DNA from: Aquimarina sp. BL5 | GTDB taxonomy: Bacteria > Bacteroidota > Bacteroidia > Flavobacteriales > Flavobacteriaceae | NCBI RefSeq assembly: GCF_003443675.1 | Contig: NZ_CP031963.1 | Span: 5,673,501 to 5,737,500 of the forward strand | Direction: 5' to 3' | DNA length: 64,000 nucleotides | In this document: in pieces, positions 29,004 through 37,746 of the stretch | How the letters are laid out: the number at the start of each line of letters is the position of its first letter | How positions within the stretch are numbered: position 1 is the stretch's first letter | Notes under the pieces: model-generated | What the model was told of the DNA's origin: nothing | What the model saw: the letters and a program-made list of their open reading frames with translations, nothing else | Databases searched by the model: none | Position numbers and translations under genes: made by a program

Positions 29004-29584
29004 AGTTTTCGCATCTCATTTTTTGTAAACAATTCAAGTTCCTCAAAGAAAGAACGAAACTCTCTTTCGAAATCATCGTAATACTGTTCTAGTTCAACAA
29101 CAGCAAAGTTCATTTTCGACCTGTTTTTGGTTCTATGATTCATTTGGTATAGTATTCTACCGATACCGGGAATAGTTGCATAACTAAGTAGCCAATTGTC
29201 ACGAAGCATATATGGTAAAAAATCCTGAACACGCTTTGGCAAGACTTCATAATATTCCTGAAGTAAATCGTAAAAATTCGAAACATAAATTTCTAATGGA
29301 GTTTTAGAGTATTCACTCCAGTAGGCGGCAAGATAGTGATCGTATAATATGTCCACAATTACCGTGCTGTAGTGCCCATATCTAGGAAATAACCTTAAAA
29401 CGCTCTCTCTAACTGTAGGATGACTGTCGGTATACGAATCAATTTTGCGATGTAGTGTAATTCCTTTTTGGACTCTATCAGGAAATTGACTGAACTTTTT
29501 CCCTTTGACTGAGTCGGCAATAAAGTTGCCTATTTTAAGCTCCTGGTCATCTCCGGAAAGGTAAATATGGGCTAAGAAATTCAT
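29000..29584 (-). CDS. acpH: Acyl carrier protein phosphodiesterase
   Basis: A 194-residue cytosolic enzyme removing 4'-phosphopantetheine from ACP. The N-terminus MNFLAHIYLSGDDQELKIGN is the hallmark of AcpH, followed by GNFIADSVKGKKFSQFPDRV, LHRKIDSYTDSHPTVRES (metal-binding HRxID) and VDILYDHYLAAYW. Length matches the family. It overlaps the MORN lipoprotein gene downstream by 4 nt and is divergent from the phosphoglucosamine mutase gene across 122 nt. Confidence 0.93.
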   Translation of the reverse strand: MNFLAHIYLSGDDQELKIGNFIADSVKGKKFSQFPDRVQKGITLHRKIDSYTDSHPTVRESVLRLFPRYGHYSTVIVDILYDHYLAAYWSEYSKTPLEIYVSNFYDLLQEYYEVLPKRVQDFLPYMLRDNWLLSYATIPGIGRILYQMNHRTKNRSKMNFAVVELEQYYDDFEREFRSFFEELELFTKNEMRKL

Positions 29585-29646
29585 TAGGTGAATTTACAAT
29601 TTTTTAGAAAGTAGTCATTGTTTTTATATAAACTTTAATTTCATAG

Positions 29647-29677
29647 TTGTGGTAATCACCTGTAGCATGTACATTTG
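29647..29677 (+). promoter_or_regulatory. Bacteroidota promoter of glmM
   Basis: TTG at 29647-29649, 20 nt, then TACATTTG at 29670-29677, fitting the -33 TTG / -7 TAnnTTTG consensus. The ATG is 30 nt further on. Confidence 0.65.
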
Positions 29678-29706
29678 TCAAAACAAAAAAAATAATCAAT
29701 CAGTAT

Positions 29707-31095
29707 ATGACACTAATCAAATCAATTTCAGGTATTCGAGGAACTATTGGCGGAAAAGTAGGGGACAATCTTACTCCTATTGATGCTGTAAAATTTGCAT
29801 CTGCTTATGGAAGCTGGTTAAAAGCAGAAACAGGTAAAAATGCCCCGACAGTAGTAGTCGGAAGAGATGCGCGTATTTCTGGAGCAATGATTCAGCAGCT
29901 AGTGATGAATGGATTAGTAGGATTGGGAATACACGTAGTCGATTTAGGATTATCTACTACACCAACTGTAGAAGTAGCCGTTCCTATGGAAAAAGCCGAT
30001 GGAGGAATTATATTAACAGCTAGTCATAATCCAAAGCAATGGAATGCATTAAAATTATTGGATGGGAAAGGAGAATTTCTGAATGCCGAAAATGGTAAGA
30101 AGATTTTGGACATCGCAGATAACGATGATTATAATTTTGCCGAAGTTGACGATTTGGGCTCGATCAGTGTCAATGATACTTATATAGATAAGCATATCGA
30201 TGAGGTGTTAAATCTTTCTCTAGTAAACTCAGATATTGTTAAAGAAGCAGGTTTTAAAGTGGTTGTTGATGCTGTTAATTCTACAGGAGGAATAGCTGTT
30301 CCAAAACTACTTAAAAAAATGGGAGTTGAGGTAGTAGAGCTTTATTGTGAACCGAATGGTCATTTTCCGCATAATCCAGAACCCCTTAAAGAACACTTAA
30401 CTGATTTATCAGAACTTGTAGTAAAGGAAAAAGCTCATTTTGGTCTTACCGTGGATCCAGATGTGGATCGTCTTGCTTTTATGAGTGAGGATGGAGAAAT
30501 GTTTGGAGAAGAATATACATTGGTTGCCTGTGCAGATTACGTACTTGGTAAAACGCCTGGCAATACTGTTTCTAATTTGTCATCTAGTAGAGCATTGAGA
30601 GATGTTACAGAAAAACATAATGGTACATATGAGGCCAGTGCAGTAGGAGAAGTGAACGTAGTCTCTTTGATGAAAGCTAACAAAGCAGTGATTGGAGGAG
30701 AAGGAAATGGAGGGATTATATATCCTGAATTACATTACGGAAGAGACTCTCTGGTGGGTATAGCATTATTTTTAACTCATTTAGCAGAAAAAAAATGTAG
30801 TGTTAGCGAATTACGTAATAGTTACCCATCTTATTTTATGAGTAAAAATAAAATTCAACTAACACCAGGATTAGATGTGGATGGGATTTTAGAAGGATTT
30901 CATAACAAACATGCCTCAGAAGAAGTTAGTACGGTAGATGGCGTAAAAGTTGATTTCAGCGATAGTTGGGTGCACCTTAGAAAAAGTAATACAGAACCTA
31001 TTATTCGTATTTATACGGAAGCTTTAAGTCAGGAAAAAGCTGATCAATTAGCGAATGATACAATTGCAACCTTAAAACAAATAGCTGGAATCTAA
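29707..31095 (+). CDS. glmM: Phosphoglucosamine mutase-type phosphohexomutase
   Basis: A 462-residue alpha-D-phosphohexomutase converting glucosamine-6-phosphate to glucosamine-1-phosphate for peptidoglycan and LPS precursors. The start has SISGIRGTIGG. The phosphoserine loop GGIILTASHNPKQWNALKLL puts the catalytic Ser at 106. DPDVDRL near residue 255 binds magnesium, GEGNGGIIYPELHYGRDS is the sugar-binding loop, and RKSNTEPIIRIYTEA is the phosphate-binding loop. The GlmM assignment over a phosphomannomutase or phosphoglucomutase follows the usual annotation for single copies in this phylum and is less certain than the fold. It is monocistronic with its own promoter and terminator. Confidence 0.9.
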   Translation: MTLIKSISGIRGTIGGKVGDNLTPIDAVKFASAYGSWLKAETGKNAPTVVVGRDARISGAMIQQLVMNGLVGLGIHVVDLGLSTTPTVEVAVPMEKADGGIILTASHNPKQWNALKLLDGKGEFLNAENGKKILDIADNDDYNFAEVDDLGSISVNDTYIDKHIDEVLNLSLVNSDIVKEAGFKVVVDAVNSTGGIAVPKLLKKMGVEVVELYCEPNGHFPHNPEPLKEHLTDLSELVVKEKAHFGLTVDPDVDRLAFMSEDGEMFGEEYTLVACADYVLGKTPGNTVSNLSSSRALRDVTEKHNGTYEASAVGEVNVVSLMKANKAVIGGEGNGGIIYPELHYGRDSLVGIALFLTHLAEKKCSVSELRNSYPSYFMSKNKIQLTPGLDVDGILEGFHNKHASEEVSTVDGVKVDFSDSWVHLRKSNTEPIIRIYTEALSQEKADQLANDTIATLKQIAGI

Positions 31096-31100
31096 TAAAA

Positions 31101-31141
31101 CAAAAATACTCCTGTCAATTTTCTTGACAGGAGTATTTTTG
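31101..31141. terminator. Bidirectional terminator
   Basis: A perfect 18-bp stem (31101-31118 with 31124-31141) around a 5-nt loop, containing CTCCTGTCAA and TTGACAGGAG, with A and T runs on both sides. It separates the convergent glmM and acyltransferase genes and abuts the latter's stop codon. Confidence 0.92.
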
Positions 31142-32041
31142 TTAATCAATAGTGGCATCTTTAGGGATTTCTGCATTACGATGTTTCCAGCGTTTATGGG
31201 TCCATAGATAATATTCAGGTGCTTTACGAATTTGTTCTTCTACCATACGTAGATATGTTTTTACAATATAGAAATCTTCGCAGTTTTTAGCATTTTCTGT
31301 GATGGGAATGAATTTCGCTTGATAATAACCTCTTTTTACTTTTTCTACTTGTAAATAAACAACAGACATATCTAGTCTTTTCGCCAATACAGCGCCTCCA
31401 ACATGCGTTGGAACTTTTATATCCATAAAATCTGTCCAGTATGTAGCTTTATCCAAACTAGGAGATTGATCTGATAAAAAGGCATATGAACAAAGCTTAC
31501 CATTAACTTTATCCCTGGTAATCTCTTTCATCGCTTTATAACTAGGAATAAGTCGTGCATTATATCGTTGTCTGATCCGATGTACGAGTTGATCAAAGTA
31601 TTTGTTTTTAATTTGCTTGTAAATACCAACTGTAGGAAAATCAATTAATAATTGTGTTACGGTGGACCATTCATAACTCGCATAATGAGTCATCAAAACT
31701 ACAATGCTCTTATTTTTTGCTTCTAATTGTTTAAGCGTTTCAATATCAATAATTTTGAAACGATCTAAAAGGTCTTTATCACTTATAGAAATAGACTTTA
31801 TCATTTCTAAAAACATATCGCACATATGTTTAAAAAATGCTTTTCGGATTCTATTGATGTCTTGTGGCGACTTTTGCGGAAAAACAAGAACAAGGTTTTC
31901 TGTTACTGATTTTCTTCGGTATCTAATCACATGGTATACAAAAATGTACACGCAGGTGGAAAATATATAGAATAAACGCCAGGGTAATTTTGATATAATC
32001 CACAAAATTGGATATACCAAGCAATATATCAATAATTGCAT
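31142..32041 (-). CDS. LpxL/HtrB-like lipid A acyltransferase (copy 1)
   Basis: A 299-residue lysophospholipid acyltransferase family protein with one N-terminal membrane anchor (IYCLVYPILWIISKLPWRLF). The catalytic motif H-x4-E is THYASYEW (His119, Glu124), and FLSDQSPSLDKATYWTDFMD is the downstream conserved block of late lipid A acyltransferases. Such enzymes add secondary acyl chains to lipid A at the inner-membrane cytosolic face. It lies 77 nt downstream of a close paralogue on the same strand, evidently a tandem duplication. In Bacteroidota similar enzymes may instead acylate aminolipids, so the exact acceptor is uncertain. Confidence 0.88.
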   Translation of the reverse strand: MQLLIYCLVYPILWIISKLPWRLFYIFSTCVYIFVYHVIRYRRKSVTENLVLVFPQKSPQDINRIRKAFFKHMCDMFLEMIKSISISDKDLLDRFKIIDIETLKQLEAKNKSIVVLMTHYASYEWSTVTQLLIDFPTVGIYKQIKNKYFDQLVHRIRQRYNARLIPSYKAMKEITRDKVNGKLCSYAFLSDQSPSLDKATYWTDFMDIKVPTHVGGAVLAKRLDMSVVYLQVEKVKRGYYQAKFIPITENAKNCEDFYIVKTYLRMVEEQIRKAPEYYLWTHKRWKHRNAEIPKDATID

Positions 32042-32118
32042 TGTAATAATTTAAGCCTACAAATATAGAATTATTAAATGGCCTAAAATCTTAGTGTAGT
32101 CTTAAAAAAGTAATAAAA

Positions 32119-33024
32119 TTAGGAGATAACAGCATCCTTTGGAGGTTTCGCATTACGATGTTTCCACCGCTTATGTGTCCATAAATAGTTTTCAGGTTTT
32201 TGTCTTATTTGCCCTTCTAATAATTGTGTAAACTTTTTTGTAATTGCATATTCTTCTTCATTTTTTGGATCTTCAGAAATAGGAACCAAAGTAGCTTGGT
32301 AATACCCTCTTTTTATCTTTTCCACGTGAAGATAAAATATGCTAAGACCTAACCTTCTGGAAAGCACTTCTCCTCCTACAAAAGCCGGAACTTTTATTCC
32401 CATAAAATCTGTCCAGAATGTAGCGTTATTAAGTTTAGGAGACTGATCCGAGATTAATCCATATAAACTAAGTTCTGGATTTTCTTTTCTTTGATCCATA
32501 GTCATTTCTCTAAAAACTTTAGCGCTCGGTATCAATCTAGAATTAAATCTTCCTCGGATACGGTGAACCAATTTATCAAAATACTTGTTCTTGATAGGTT
32601 TATAGATTCCTACACATTTAAATTTACTAATCAAATCTATAGAATTGGTCCATTCATAACTATTATAATGTCCCATCATAGTAATGAAACTTTTGTTTTT
32701 GTTCTCTAACGTTACCAAAGCATCTAGGTTGGTTATGTGAAAACGCTCTATTATATCTTTTTCACTAATAGATAAAGACTTTATCATTTCCAGAAACATA
32801 TCGCACATATGCTTATATGAGGCTTTTCGGATACGATTGATTTCTTTTGCTTCTTTATTAGGGAAAGCTAAGTTTAAGTTTTCTGTCACTGTTTTTCTTC
32901 TGTACCTGATAATATGATAAACCAATATATATGTACAGGTTGAGAACATATAAAATAATCGCCAAGGTAGTTTAGATATCATCCAAAGTAAAGGATATAC
33001 AAGGCTATAAATTACTAATTGCAT
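32119..33024 (-). CDS. LpxL/HtrB-like lipid A acyltransferase (copy 2)
   Basis: A 301-residue paralogue of the gene just downstream. The two align end to end: KLPWRLFY, IRYRRK-VTENL, HMCDMFLEMIKS and LWTHKRWKHRNA are shared. The catalytic motif here is MGHYNSYEW (H-x4-E), and LISDQSPKLNNATFWTDFMG is the second block. Divergence is concentrated around residues 100-135 and 165-185, where acyl-chain or acceptor specificity might differ. It is the first gene of the pair, and is divergent from the rhomboid gene. The acceptor is inferred to be lipid A or a related lipid. Confidence 0.88.
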   Translation of the reverse strand: MQLVIYSLVYPLLWMISKLPWRLFYMFSTCTYILVYHIIRYRRKTVTENLNLAFPNKEAKEINRIRKASYKHMCDMFLEMIKSLSISEKDIIERFHITNLDALVTLENKNKSFITMMGHYNSYEWTNSIDLISKFKCVGIYKPIKNKYFDKLVHRIRGRFNSRLIPSAKVFREMTMDQRKENPELSLYGLISDQSPKLNNATFWTDFMGIKVPAFVGGEVLSRRLGLSIFYLHVEKIKRGYYQATLVPISEDPKNEEEYAITKKFTQLLEGQIRQKPENYLWTHKRWKHRNAKPPKDAVIS

Positions 33025-33160
33025 TGAATTCGATTTAAGCGGCTAAAGGTAATATTTTTTCATATAGTATAAAGAAAATATAGAGCAAGCTTATTTCAGG
33101 TTAAAATCGCGCTTTTTTAGGTTGAAATATGTATTATATTTGAACGACAAAAAATTGTAT

Positions 33161-33811
33161 ATGCTAAATCTAGATGTTGTTGTCATTGTAATTATACTGG
33201 CAAATGTTCTTGTTTCATTAAAAGGGTTGAATGATTTTTCTTTTTTTGAACGTTATAAATTTAATATTGGAGGAATCAGAAGAGGAGAGCAGTTGCGTAT
33301 GCTTGCTTCGGGTTTTTTGCATGTAGATATGATGCATTTGTTTTTTAACATGTTTACGTTATACTTCTTTGCACCAGTAGTACTTAATTCTTTAGGTAAT
33401 GTAAAATTCTTGGTGGTATATTTTTGTAGTCTATTTGTGGGTAACCTATTTTCCCTATTTTTTCATAAAGATGAATACCACTATAGTGCAGTAGGTGCTA
33501 GTGGAGCGGTATCAGGCATTATTTTTTCGGCGATATTATTTCAACCAAATATGAAACTATATCTTATGTTTATTCCGATTCCGATTCCGGCTTATATTTT
33601 TGGTATCGGATATTTGTTGTATTCTATTTATGGAATGAAAAGCAGAACAGGCAATATTGGTCACGATGCTCACTTTGGCGGAGCTGCTGGAGGATACATT
33701 GTAACATTAATTCTTGCACCTTTTTTGTTTAAAGAAAATTTGTTGATGATAGGTTTGCTCGCAATTCCTATTATTGTTTTATTCGTGATGCAGCGATTAG
33801 GAAAACTTTAG
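33161..33811 (+). CDS. Rhomboid family intramembrane serine protease
   Basis: A 216-residue membrane protease with six hydrophobic segments. I prefer the ATG at 33161 to the TTG at 33122, because TATATTTG at 33135-33142 looks like a -7 box and the hydrophobic N-terminus MLNLDVVVIVIILANVL begins there. MLASGFLHVDMMHLFFNMFT is the rhomboid H-x-x-x-N motif, SAVGASGAVSGIIF holds the catalytic Ser (GASG), and GHDAHFGGAAGGYI holds the catalytic His. It therefore looks active. The substrate is unknown. It is convergent with the TlpA-like gene, with a shared terminator between. Confidence 0.9.
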   Translation: MLNLDVVVIVIILANVLVSLKGLNDFSFFERYKFNIGGIRRGEQLRMLASGFLHVDMMHLFFNMFTLYFFAPVVLNSLGNVKFLVVYFCSLFVGNLFSLFFHKDEYHYSAVGASGAVSGIIFSAILFQPNMKLYLMFIPIPIPAYIFGIGYLLYSIYGMKSRTGNIGHDAHFGGAAGGYIVTLILAPFLFKENLLMIGLLAIPIIVLFVMQRLGKL

Positions 33812-33819
33812 ATATAAAA

Positions 33820-33848
33820 AAAAACGACCTGATTATCAGGTCGTTTTT
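33820..33848. terminator. Bidirectional terminator
   Basis: A 13-bp perfect stem, AAAAACGACCTGA with TCAGGTCGTTTTT around a TTA loop, between the convergent rhomboid and TlpA-like genes. Confidence 0.9.
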
Positions 33849-33867
33849 AACTTTTTATAGATAAAAC

Positions 33868-34989
33868 TTATAAAGATTTCTCTCCTAATAATTCCGAAAT
33901 TTTAGTTTCTAAGGCAGGTCCTCTTAAGTTCTTTGCGATAACATTTCCTTTTTCATCTAATATAAATGTAGCGGGAATCGATCTTACACCATATGCTTTA
34001 GCAATTGGATCTTGCCAGAATTTTAAGTGCGATACGTGATTCCATTCTAAATTATCTTGACTGATTGCTTTTGTCCAGTGATCCTTGTTTCTATCTAAAG
34101 AAACACCTATGATATTTAAACCTTTATCGTGATATTTGTTATATACTCTCACCACATTTGGGTTTTCTGCTCTACACGGTTTGCACCAAGATGCCCAAAA
34201 ATCGATAATTGTAATTTTGCCCATTGATTCTTTTAGTGAAACTACTTGTCCTTCTGGATTAGGAGCAGAAAAATCTTCAGCTTCACTACCGATGTCTATT
34301 TTTCCAATTGATGCGGTAATTAGTCGATCAAGATTTTTACCTAAGCGCGATGTTTTTAGAGTATCTTCTACAGTTGCGTATATTTTTTTTATTTGTTTCG
34401 CGGGAGTTGCCTTAAGGTTTAAAAGATCTGTAAGTGCCATTACAGCCACTAACGAATTAGGATTATTTTCTGCAATCTCTTTTCTGAAATTATTTTCGTT
34501 TGCACGCAGTCCCTGTAATTGAGTAGATAGTTGTGTAGCTTTATCTGTTTCTTTTAATTTAGAAGCTACCTGAAATTGATTACTAAGTTCTTGCCTTTCT
34601 TTTCCATAGGCATTCATTTTCTTTAAATAGGTAAAGAATAATTGATTTTCAGAACCACCTTTAATAATAGAAGATCGCAGGCTATCTTTATAAATAGTCA
34701 TTTGGATAGGATTGTTTTCGGCTAAAAACAAAACATTTTGAGGAACTCCATTGAAAGTTAAGTAATTGAAATCATTACTTTCTACAGTGGGTAGTGATAT
34801 TTTAAATGCACCATTCTTTATAGTAGTAGAATCAATAATAGTAGGTCGGTTAGATTGATTTATGGCATTTACATATACAGTGATTCCATCTTCAAATCCT
34901 TCCGTTTCCGCAGAAATTGAATATCCTTTCTCTTCTTTTTCACATGCTACTGATAACAATATAAGTGCGAGCAGTACTATTTTTTTCAT
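33868..34989 (-). CDS. TlpA-like thiol-disulfide oxidoreductase lipoprotein with DUF4369 domain
   Basis: A 373-residue envelope protein with lipoprotein signal MKKIVLLALILLSVACEKEE (Cys16). The N-terminal half is a DUF4369-type beta domain (GFEDGITVYVNAINQSNRPT, then IIDSTTIKNGAFKISLP). A helical linker around residues 120-190 follows. The C-terminal half is a thioredoxin fold with active site FWASWCKPCRAENP, then GVSLDRNKDHWTKAI and the cis-Pro region VRSIPATFILDEKGNVIAKN. This architecture is common in Bacteroidota for periplasmic thiol reduction or cytochrome c maturation-like roles. It is divergent from the GAF-protein gene over a 381-nt gap. Confidence 0.92.
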   Translation of the reverse strand: MKKIVLLALILLSVACEKEEKGYSISAETEGFEDGITVYVNAINQSNRPTIIDSTTIKNGAFKISLPTVESNDFNYLTFNGVPQNVLFLAENNPIQMTIYKDSLRSSIIKGGSENQLFFTYLKKMNAYGKERQELSNQFQVASKLKETDKATQLSTQLQGLRANENNFRKEIAENNPNSLVAVMALTDLLNLKATPAKQIKKIYATVEDTLKTSRLGKNLDRLITASIGKIDIGSEAEDFSAPNPEGQVVSLKESMGKITIIDFWASWCKPCRAENPNVVRVYNKYHDKGLNIIGVSLDRNKDHWTKAISQDNLEWNHVSHLKFWQDPIAKAYGVRSIPATFILDEKGNVIAKNLRGPALETKISELLGEKSL

Positions 34990-35317
34990 TCTTAATTTTT
35001 TTTGATTCGTAAAAATATATAATAAGAACCTTAAACACTAAAAATTAACTTTTAAATATATGTAAATGTTAATTTTTTACTGTCTGTAGAAAATACAATG
35101 AATTAAACCTTGTCTATTGTGTAACAAAACCTACACTTTCTGAGTCTAATTAAGAGTGTTATGAATACAAAATGGGGGTTTTGTTTGAATTTATTATGAA
35201 TGAAGCAATATTTTTGATTTTTTCGGTCCTAATTCCTTTCAAATATTCGACTTAATAATAAGTAACCTAAAAAATAGTACTATAACGTAATACATTAATT
35301 AATTGTTAATACTACAA
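34990..35317. other. AT-rich divergent intergenic region
   Basis: This 328-nt stretch between the TlpA-like gene and the promoter of the GAF-protein gene has no open frame with coding character, no hairpin of note and no RNA gene that I can recognise. It presumably holds the minus-strand promoter. Confidence 0.5.
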
Positions 35318-35346
35318 TTGGGTGTCGAAGTTTTGTGTTATTTTTG
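35318..35346 (+). promoter_or_regulatory. Bacteroidota promoter of the GAF-protein gene
   Basis: TTG at 35318-35320, 18 nt, then TATTTTTG at 35339-35346, fitting TTG / TAnnTTTG. The start codon lies 25 nt downstream. Confidence 0.65.
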
Positions 35347-35370
35347 TTTAACTACCATAAATAAACCGTT

Positions 35371-37737
35371 ATGAAGGTATTGGAGCATGATTTTCCGTTA
35401 GATATTAGGATAAGCTTCTCTTTGTTTTTTGATCAATATAGAGAGTTTTTGAATAGCGATAATAAATTGCTACGCGATCGTGCCGAAAGTATTTTACAGA
35501 TAGCGGCAGAATATCCTGAGTTAGAAGAAGGAATTACTACAGAAGAAAGAGTTCAGGAATTATTGCCACAGATAGAATTAGTTCTGGAGGATTCTTTTGC
35601 CCAGATTTTGCAGAAGAATGAAATAAAAATAGCTACGATACCTTTTAATAATACAGTAGTAAAATCTACTCAGCGATATAAGAATATTATAAATGCGGCT
35701 GGTTATCACTTTGAGCCTCAGATTAAAAACCTGGATGAGGATCATTATTTCATCATGGGCTGTAGTATTATTTTGAGTCAATATTATGGGTATAAAATTG
35801 ATTTCAGAAGACCTTTCTTTTATGATATTCCGGATGCAGCTGGTATTATACGTCATTATAGAATTCTGTATAATGGTGATTTTATAGAGATAATTAAAAC
35901 AGATGAGGCTAAAGATATTACAGATGACGATGTTGCCGTTTTAATTGATAATTTTGATAATGTTGATATTTGGAAAGAAAAATTTCCGCCAAATAGCTGG
36001 ATATTTAAGGGGGTCGTTATCGCTAATCTGTTTGATGTAACAACAGACGTTTCTTTGTCTGATTTTAAAACAAGTCTTTTAAAATATGATAAAACGCAGG
36101 GAGATTTTATAGGGAGTTTTCAGAGTATATTTAGAGGTGTATTTAATCTTCCCGAAATCAAAGTTGGTTTTTCTAACTATAATGAAGAAGAAGGTGTTTT
36201 AGAAAGAGTTCCTTTTAAGACTATTGGTAGTTACATTTTGTATAAGGAATATTCAGATTGTTGTGAGACAGCTCTATGCAAGGGAACTTATCAATCGATG
36301 TTCGAAAAGTCTGAACCTTTTGCAATTTCAAATATTGACAAAATGCATAAGATGTATCCTGAGGAGCTTATGTACACTAATCTGGTGAAGCAAAATATAA
36401 AAAGTGCGATTATTGCTCCCATAGAAAATGAAGGGAAATTGTTAGGTGTGTTGGAAATTGTTTCACCAAATATTCAAGAGTTAAATAGTATTAACGCTAA
36501 TAAACTTCAGGATATCATGCCGTATTTGGTGGATTCTGTCCTACGATCTAAGGCAAAAGCTGAAGATGAATTAGAATTGGTAATTCAGCAAGAATGCACG
36601 TCCATACATCCTAGTGTTTATTGGAAGTTTAGACAAGAAGCGAAACGTTTTATACGCGCTAAAGTTGAAGGAAATCCAGTATCCTTTAGAGAGGTAGTAT
36701 TCGAAGATGTATACCCATTGTTTGGACAAATAGATATCAAAGGATCTTCTGATGCGCGAAACAGCTCTGTACAGAAGGATTTGGTATTGCAACTAAAAGC
36801 AATCGCTAAAGTCATTAATAAAGTTAGAGAATTAGATTCTTTACCTATATATGAAGAAATTAAATTTAGAATTAATAATTATATAGATTTAGTAACTGAT
36901 AGCCTTCAGGTGGATAGTGAACAAAGGATTTTGGATTTTATTAAGAATGAAATCAAGCCACTGTTTAAACACCTTAAGGGTACTAACGTAGAATTAGAAG
37001 GTTTAATTAATCAATATAATAATTCACTAGATAAAAGCAGTAAAACATTGTATAAACATCGTAAGGCTTATGATGAATCTGTAATGTTGATTAATAAGAA
37101 GATGGCGGCTTTGTTGGATAAAAAACAAGAAGAAGCCCAGAAAATGTATCCTCACTATTTCGAAAGATTCAAGACTGACGGTGTAGAACATAATCTATAT
37201 ATAGGCGAATCCATTACCAAGCAGAATAGTTTTAATAAAATATACTTATATAATCTAAGGTTGTGGCAATTGCAAGTAATGTGCGAAATGGAGAATGAGT
37301 ATTATCAACTAAAAAAAGATCTTCCTGTAGCGCTTGATGTAGCTTCTATGGTTTTGGTATTCAATGCTTCCTTATCGGTTAGATTTAGGATGGATGAAAA
37401 ACGGTTTGATGTAGATGGGACCTATAATGCACGGTATGAAGTAGTAAAGAAAAGAGTAGATAAAGCAAAAATAAAAGGGACTGATCAACGTATTACAGAG
37501 AAAGGTAAGTTGGTAGTTGTATATTCTCAACGTTCTGATGAAAAAGAGTATATAAAGTACATCAACTTCCTGCAATCTAAAAAATATCTTGAAGATGAAA
37601 TTGAGGTTGTTGAATTAGATGATCTTCAAGGGGTTACGGGTCTTAAGGCTTTGAGAGTAAATATTCTTTATAATAAAAATAAGGAAGATCAAGAATATTA
37701 TACCTATGATGATCTGATGAAAGAGATAAATAAATAA
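35371..37737 (+). CDS. Large GAF-domain protein of unknown function
   Basis: A 788-residue protein without signal peptide or membrane segments. An N-terminal helical region (1-75) precedes a mixed region; residues about 285-390 look like a GAF domain (YQSMFEKSEPFAISNIDKMH, then IKSAIIAPIENEGKLLGVLEIVSPN). The rest is predominantly helical with a coiled-coil-like stretch near 560-600 (LYKHRKAYDESVMLINKKMA) and an alpha/beta C-terminus (GKLVVVYSQRSDEKEYIKYI). I recognise no output domain: no kinase, GGDEF or HTH. GAF domains bind small molecules such as cyclic nucleotides, so a sensory role is possible. It is convergent with the HD-Pycsar-like gene, 9 nt apart with no terminator between them. 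Confidence 0.75.
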   Translation: MKVLEHDFPLDIRISFSLFFDQYREFLNSDNKLLRDRAESILQIAAEYPELEEGITTEERVQELLPQIELVLEDSFAQILQKNEIKIATIPFNNTVVKSTQRYKNIINAAGYHFEPQIKNLDEDHYFIMGCSIILSQYYGYKIDFRRPFFYDIPDAAGIIRHYRILYNGDFIEIIKTDEAKDITDDDVAVLIDNFDNVDIWKEKFPPNSWIFKGVVIANLFDVTTDVSLSDFKTSLLKYDKTQGDFIGSFQSIFRGVFNLPEIKVGFSNYNEEEGVLERVPFKTIGSYILYKEYSDCCETALCKGTYQSMFEKSEPFAISNIDKMHKMYPEELMYTNLVKQNIKSAIIAPIENEGKLLGVLEIVSPNIQELNSINANKLQDIMPYLVDSVLRSKAKAEDELELVIQQECTSIHPSVYWKFRQEAKRFIRAKVEGNPVSFREVVFEDVYPLFGQIDIKGSSDARNSSVQKDLVLQLKAIAKVINKVRELDSLPIYEEIKFRINNYIDLVTDSLQVDSEQRILDFIKNEIKPLFKHLKGTNVELEGLINQYNNSLDKSSKTLYKHRKAYDESVMLINKKMAALLDKKQEEAQKMYPHYFERFKTDGVEHNLYIGESITKQNSFNKIYLYNLRLWQLQVMCEMENEYYQLKKDLPVALDVASMVLVFNASLSVRFRMDEKRFDVDGTYNARYEVVKKRVDKAKIKGTDQRITEKGKLVVVYSQRSDEKEYIKYINFLQSKKYLEDEIEVVELDDLQGVTGLKALRVNILYNKNKEDQEYYTYDDLMKEINK

Positions 37738-37746
37738 TTTTATCTC

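Noticed and set aside
33122..33160. N-terminal extension of the rhomboid gene from a TTG codon
   Set aside because: The extension contains a good TATATTTG -7 box and lacks conservation; the ATG at 33161 fits the first membrane segment.
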